Assembly (NCBI RefSeq): GCF_021018805.1
Contig: NC_086247.1
Coordinates: 92,178,140-92,242,139 of the forward strand
Length of the DNA: 64,000 nt
Reading direction: 5' to 3'
From: Prinia subflava
Taxonomy: Eukaryota; Chordata; Aves; Passeriformes; Cisticolidae
The notes under the pieces: generated by a model
Database searches by the model: none
The model's input: only the letters and a program-made list of their open reading frames with translations
Told to the model about the DNA's origin: nothing
Made by a program: the position numbers and the translations under genes
Shown here: positions 60,235 through 64,000 of the stretch, piece by piece
Layout: every line of letters begins with the position of its first letter
How positions within the stretch are numbered: the stretch's first letter is position 1

Positions 60235-61690
60235 TGCAGGACCCAGTGATGATTAATAGCTACTAAAAGCTTGTAACAAATAAAGCCTGTAAACAAATAA
60301 AGGACGAGGACAAGGCTGAGGTACTTAATGCTTTCTTTTCTCAGTCTTTAACAGTCAGACCAGTTGCTCTCACTGTGCCCAGCCTCCTGAGAGGGAAAAT
60401 AGGGACAGAGAGCAGAATGAAGCCCTCATAGTCCAAGGGGAAATGGTCAGTGACCTGGTATGCCGTGTAGATATGAGTCTGTTGGGTTGGGTGGGATCCA
60501 TCTGAGGGTACTGAAGGAGCTGTCAGAGGTACTCACCTTCTCTGACCAAGTGACCCCCTTAGAGGGTGAGTTAAGGGCTGTGGATGTTGTCTTTCTGGAT
60601 TGCAGTAAAGCCTTGGATACTGTCTCCCATAGCATGCTCTTGGAGAAGCTGGCTGATGAATGCACTGTTTGCTGGATTAAAAGCTGTCTGCCCAGAGAGT
60701 GGTAATGAAGGCAGTTTGATCCTGCTGTGGCTGGTCACAAGTGCTGTTCCCCAAGGCTGAATGTTGGGGCCAGTTAAATATCAATGATCTAAACAAGTGG
60801 GTCAAGTTTGTCCTCAGTCAGTGTGAGGACCAAGCTGTGCGAGAGTGTCAATCTGCTGGAGGGTAGGAAGGCTCTGGTGAGGCATCTGGACAGGCTGGAT
60901 CGGTGGGTTGAGGCCAGCTGTATGAAGTTCAACAAGGAAAGTGCCAGGTCCCGCTCCTCAGTCACAACAACCCCAGGCAGTGCTACAGGCTGGGGACAGA
61001 GTGGTTGGAAAGTTGTGCAGCAGAAAAGGACCTGGGACTGCTGGTCAACAGTGGCTGAACATGAGCCAGTGTGTGCCCAGGTGGCCAAAAGGCCAAAGGC
61101 ATGCTGGCCTGTATCAGCCCTGGTGTGGCCAGCAGGAGCAGGGCAGTGACTGTCCCCCTGTACTCGGCACTGGTGAGGCTGTGCCTCAGGTCACGTATCC
61201 AGTTTTGGGTTCCTCACCTCAAGAAAGGCATTGAGGGGCTGGAGCATGTCCAGAGAAGGGCAGTGGAGGTGGGGAAGGGTCTGGAGCACAAGTGCTGTGA
61301 GGAGCATCTGGGGGAGCTGGGGGTGTTTAGCCTGGAGAAAAGGAGGCTCAGAAGGGACCCTATCACTCTCTACAACTGCCTGGAAGGAGGATGTAGGGAG
61401 CTGGGGGTCGGTCTCTTCTCCGAGGCAGCCTGCAACAGGACAAGACAAAACAGTCTCAAGTTGCACCAGGGGAGAGGTAGATTAGATATTAGGAAAAGTT
61501 TCTTCACAGAAAGGGCTCTCAAGCACAGGACCAGGGTGCCCAGGGAAATGATTGAGTCACCATCCCTGGAGGCATTTAAAAGGCCGCTAGGTGTGGCACT
61601 AAGGGACATGGTTTAGTGATGGAAGTGGCAGTACTAAGACCTCTAAGATCTTAGAGGTTTTTTCCAACCTGAATAATTCTATGAAAGTGC
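60235..61690 (+). mobile_element. CR1 LINE with ORF2 remnant, plus strand
   Basis: This is the longest mobile element in the window. Plus-strand translation in several frames gives ORF2 blocks in order: EDKAEVLNAFFSQS near 60310-60350, GGIHLRVLKELSEVL near 60495-60540, VDVVFLDCSKALDTVSHSML near 60580-60640 (reverse-transcriptase motif), [20 protein letters not shown] near 60850-60910, and an open C-terminal 181-codon frame at 61071-61616 (…GLEHVQRRAVE…FSLEKRRL…LDIRKSFFTERAL…). About 90 codons are missing before VDVVF, the segment that should hold the catalytic FADD motif reads SVRT, and frames shift repeatedly, so it cannot be autonomous. It ends with the CR1 tail TTCCAACCTGAATAATTCTA TGA-type sequence near 61680. 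Confidence 0.95.
61639..61658. other. Perfect 20-bp palindrome at the CR1 3' end
   Basis: ACCTCTAAGATCTTAGAGGT is its own reverse complement and lies just before the CR1 tail TTTTTTCCAACC. In RNA it would form a hairpin close to the 3' end, the region recognised by the CR1 reverse transcriptase. Confidence 0.85.
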
Positions 61691-64000
61691 TGTGGCATTT
61701 GTTTTCTGAATATATTAATGTAAATTTGAGTACAGATATTTTTCTTTTTTTTTCTTTTTTTTTAAATACAGACTTGATGGAAACAACCAACAAACTTTAG
61801 TGTTTTTTAAAAGATTGTTTCCTTTTTTTTGGTGATAAAAAGTCTGTCATTTTTAAACAAGCAAATTGGCAGATTATATCCAGGATGTAACAAATACTTT
61901 GCTTTCAAATGTGAAAAAATACAATTGGAAGTTGTCCTGGAATGGTAGTGCTTTAAGTGGTTTTATTTCCTGATTTTTTCTGTCAGTCTGTATACTGCCT
62001 TTGTTCCCTCTCCATTAGAGTTGCCTCTTTTCCACTGCCATTACATGTATAAACCCTCTCTCCCCCTCATGGCATCATTTTTAACTCTGCAGGTCAGTGC
62101 TAATGCTGTTTGGTTTGTGAAATAAATTATTAAAAATGACTGTTAACATCTCTTGATGGAGGACTGTGGTTAACACTTTCAAGCTACCATTGGACCACTC
62201 CCTTTTATGTGGGTATTAGTCAATTGTCCATACACTGCATGTAGCTCACAGCTGGCCCTTGTGATTCCTCATCCAGGAGAGGAGAAATGTTCTCTTAACA
62301 TTTTCTCTGTATTTGTTGGAAAGGATCACAGTGTTTCCTGGAGTCAGATGGAATGTGACAGTGACTGTAGAGGATTTTCACATGACACTATTCTTACGAA
62401 TCTGATTTAAATCAAACTAAAAGATGTATTCTCATCTCTGGCATTTGGAAGACATTTAATTTTAATTTTTGTGTACACCAAGCATCTTGGTTTTTTGTTT
62501 TCTGCACTTCCCTCTAAAAGAATGTACTGCCATTTTCTTTTCCACAGTTATAAGCAGGTGCTGTAAAGTACTTGTTACTTTCTGGTGATAATTGATTTTT
62601 AGTAAGGGAAGGGCCATTGGAGCAATAGGCAAGGTGCTGTATCCTGTCTTATGTACTAAACATTGAAGTAACTTAACTTTGTAGAGCTTAAGTATATGGA
62701 GCTTAAATTCAGTCTAATTTAGCCTTGTTGGCTAAATACCTGTGTTGACTGAACTTTAAAGGAATGCTAGCAGAGAGCTGGTGAGACTGAGGAAGAGGAC
62801 AACCTGAAAATATGAGCTTAGTGTGGTTGTCTCAGGGTATCTTTATTTTCCTAGTTTTAGAACAGTAGTAAATTTATCTGAGTTCAATTTTAGTTGGAAG
62901 ATTTTAGAGTGGGATCTTTAGTAAAGTACAAAGGGTTAAGCACTTTGTGGCAGCTGGCTTCTGTACTTTATAAAGGTTGAATGTGTGGATGAACCTGAAA
63001 TGGAGATGAAGTGATTTCAAAGACAGGAAGCCATCTGCTCTGCCTGTACTTGTGGGAGACCTTGATGATTCCATGTTTGTCTGTTGCTGGGACTGTGCTG
63101 TGTGAGCCATGCTGTGTTCATTGGCTGGATTATCAGCTGTATTTCAACTTAGATCCTACCCATTGTGCTGATGACCATAAGGCTGAGCTAATACTTGTGT
63201 TCCTCTGTCTTGCTGGATGCATCCTGGTAGGGTGGTGCTCGCAGATGACTTTTTTTAAACTTTCTTTACCTAAAGGGTAATGCACTTAGAGGTGGTACTG
63301 TTTTTCAGGGTTATGGTTTCAAGACCAGTTGAAATAAATAAAGACTAATTACAAACCAGTACCATTGGTTACAAATCACTAACTTCATGGACTGAATGTA
63401 GGTAGTCTAGGCTTTCCATATAGTCATGGGCCTCCTGGTATCCTCTGTTGCCACTGTACCACTTCCCCTTATATCTGGAAACTTCTGATTAATTACTGTT
63501 GGATTTTTCTCTTCTACAATGTTTAAGAGACTAAAGGTGAGGTAAAAGAAACAATTCCTACTGGAAGTGACCATAACCCTTTAGCTAAGGGAATTTACAA
63601 CCATAAGCATTTTTACTTCTGCAAAGTATATATTAAACAAAAAGTAGTTTGCTTTTGTTTTTTGACTTTTTTTTAAGCTTTACCACTAGAGTTCACCAAA
63701 AGCTTTCTAAAAAAATAATGTCAGTGTCAAGCACATGGGCAGATAATGTGCCACAGTGGGATGGGTTATGTGATTTGTAGGAACTATTTGATATGCTATT
63801 TTGTAAAATTCATCTTTGAAAGCAAGGAAAAGGTGAAGTTATGAGATATAAATATACAAAGAAAGATATAGTGATCATGGGAGACATCAGATTAAGCTTC
63901 AGCCACTGACAAAAAAGAGAAGTTTGCATAAAGATCCCTCTCACATCAGAAAATATAAATTAAATTGTGGATAACTACAGGCCTTGAAGTCTTAAAGGAA
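61691..64000. other. Intronic stretch to window end
   Basis: AT-rich intron without recognised exon or repeat. The poly-T-rich run at 61740-61765 is the only simple-sequence feature. Confidence 0.5.

Larger units (their letters stand above)
15711..64000 (+). other. CDKAL1: Very large CDKAL1 intron (continues beyond window)
   Basis: From the donor at 15711 to the end no segment matches the next CDKAL1 exons, which should encode the second and third cluster cysteines. The gene is several hundred kilobases long in mammals, so a 48 kb or longer intron is expected. The intron is AT-rich with scattered homopolymers (A13 29664-29676, T15 46158-46172, A15 50133-50147, T13 55165-55177) and four CR1 fragments. 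Distinct stretches are listed separately. Most short open frames begin at non-ATG codons and have no family resemblance. The whole block may act as long-range regulatory DNA for SOX4, as reported for CDKAL1 introns in other vertebrates; that is inference here. Confidence 0.8.

Noticed and set aside
60460..61485. Several plus- and minus-strand ORFs that could be taken for genes
   Set aside because: They are frames of, or shadows opposite, a decayed CR1 ORF2.

Overview
The window is vertebrate nuclear DNA, almost certainly from a bird. It is AT-rich and intron-dominated, and carries several degenerate CR1 retrotransposon copies, some ending in the avian-type 3' tail (…TTCCAACC…ATTCTATGA). No bacterial-type operons, tRNA or rRNA genes, or CRISPR arrays are visible. 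The genes are the 3' end of E2F3 followed, in the same orientation, by the 5' end of CDKAL1. This is the order known for human chromosome 6p22.3, so the synteny is conserved.

Layout. 1-2804 holds the last two coding exons of E2F3 (1709-1844 and 2539-2804), which encode the end of the marked-box region and the C-terminal transactivation/pocket-protein-binding domain. 2805-about 4840 is the long E2F3 3' UTR, with a TG repeat, 8-mer matches to the miR-15/16 and miR-34 seeds, a 7-mer match to the miR-17 family, two Pumilio elements and two closely spaced AATAAA signals. 4840-9010 is a 4.2 kb intergenic spacer with nothing recognisable except simple repeats. 9010-9500 is a CpG island with GC box, YY1-like motif and consensus splice donor: the CDKAL1 promoter and noncoding first exon. 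The first coding exon is 12522-12688 (55 complete codons) and the next is 15598-15710, which carries the first conserved cysteine (TWGC) of the methylthiotransferase domain. The reading frames join exactly across the intron. From 15711 to the window end I find no further CDKAL1 exon, so this is the first 48 kb of a very large intron.

The intron holds five of the six CR1-derived repeats if the copy at 13085-13740 in the preceding intron is counted with it (the sixth lies just after the CpG island). It also has a 17.7 kb palindrome plus paired TEAD motifs, an isolated CpG-rich patch at 23.3 kb, a CpG-retaining patch with a CTCF-like site at 28.3 kb facing another at 31.4 kb, several exon-like open stretches, and a 53-bp tandem duplication carrying perfect POU octamers at 51.9 kb.

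Biology. E2F3 is a cell-cycle transcription factor of the RB pathway. CDKAL1 is the tRNA methylthiotransferase that makes ms2t6A37 in tRNA-Lys(UUU). They are neighbours and not a functional unit. CDKAL1 introns are known in vertebrates as a bystander landscape for long-range SOX4 enhancers, so the intronic motif clusters are best treated as candidate regulatory DNA. I see no clearly new biological system. The most useful leads are the intronic motif clusters, the CTCF-like pair and the unexplained 205-codon ORF on the minus strand.
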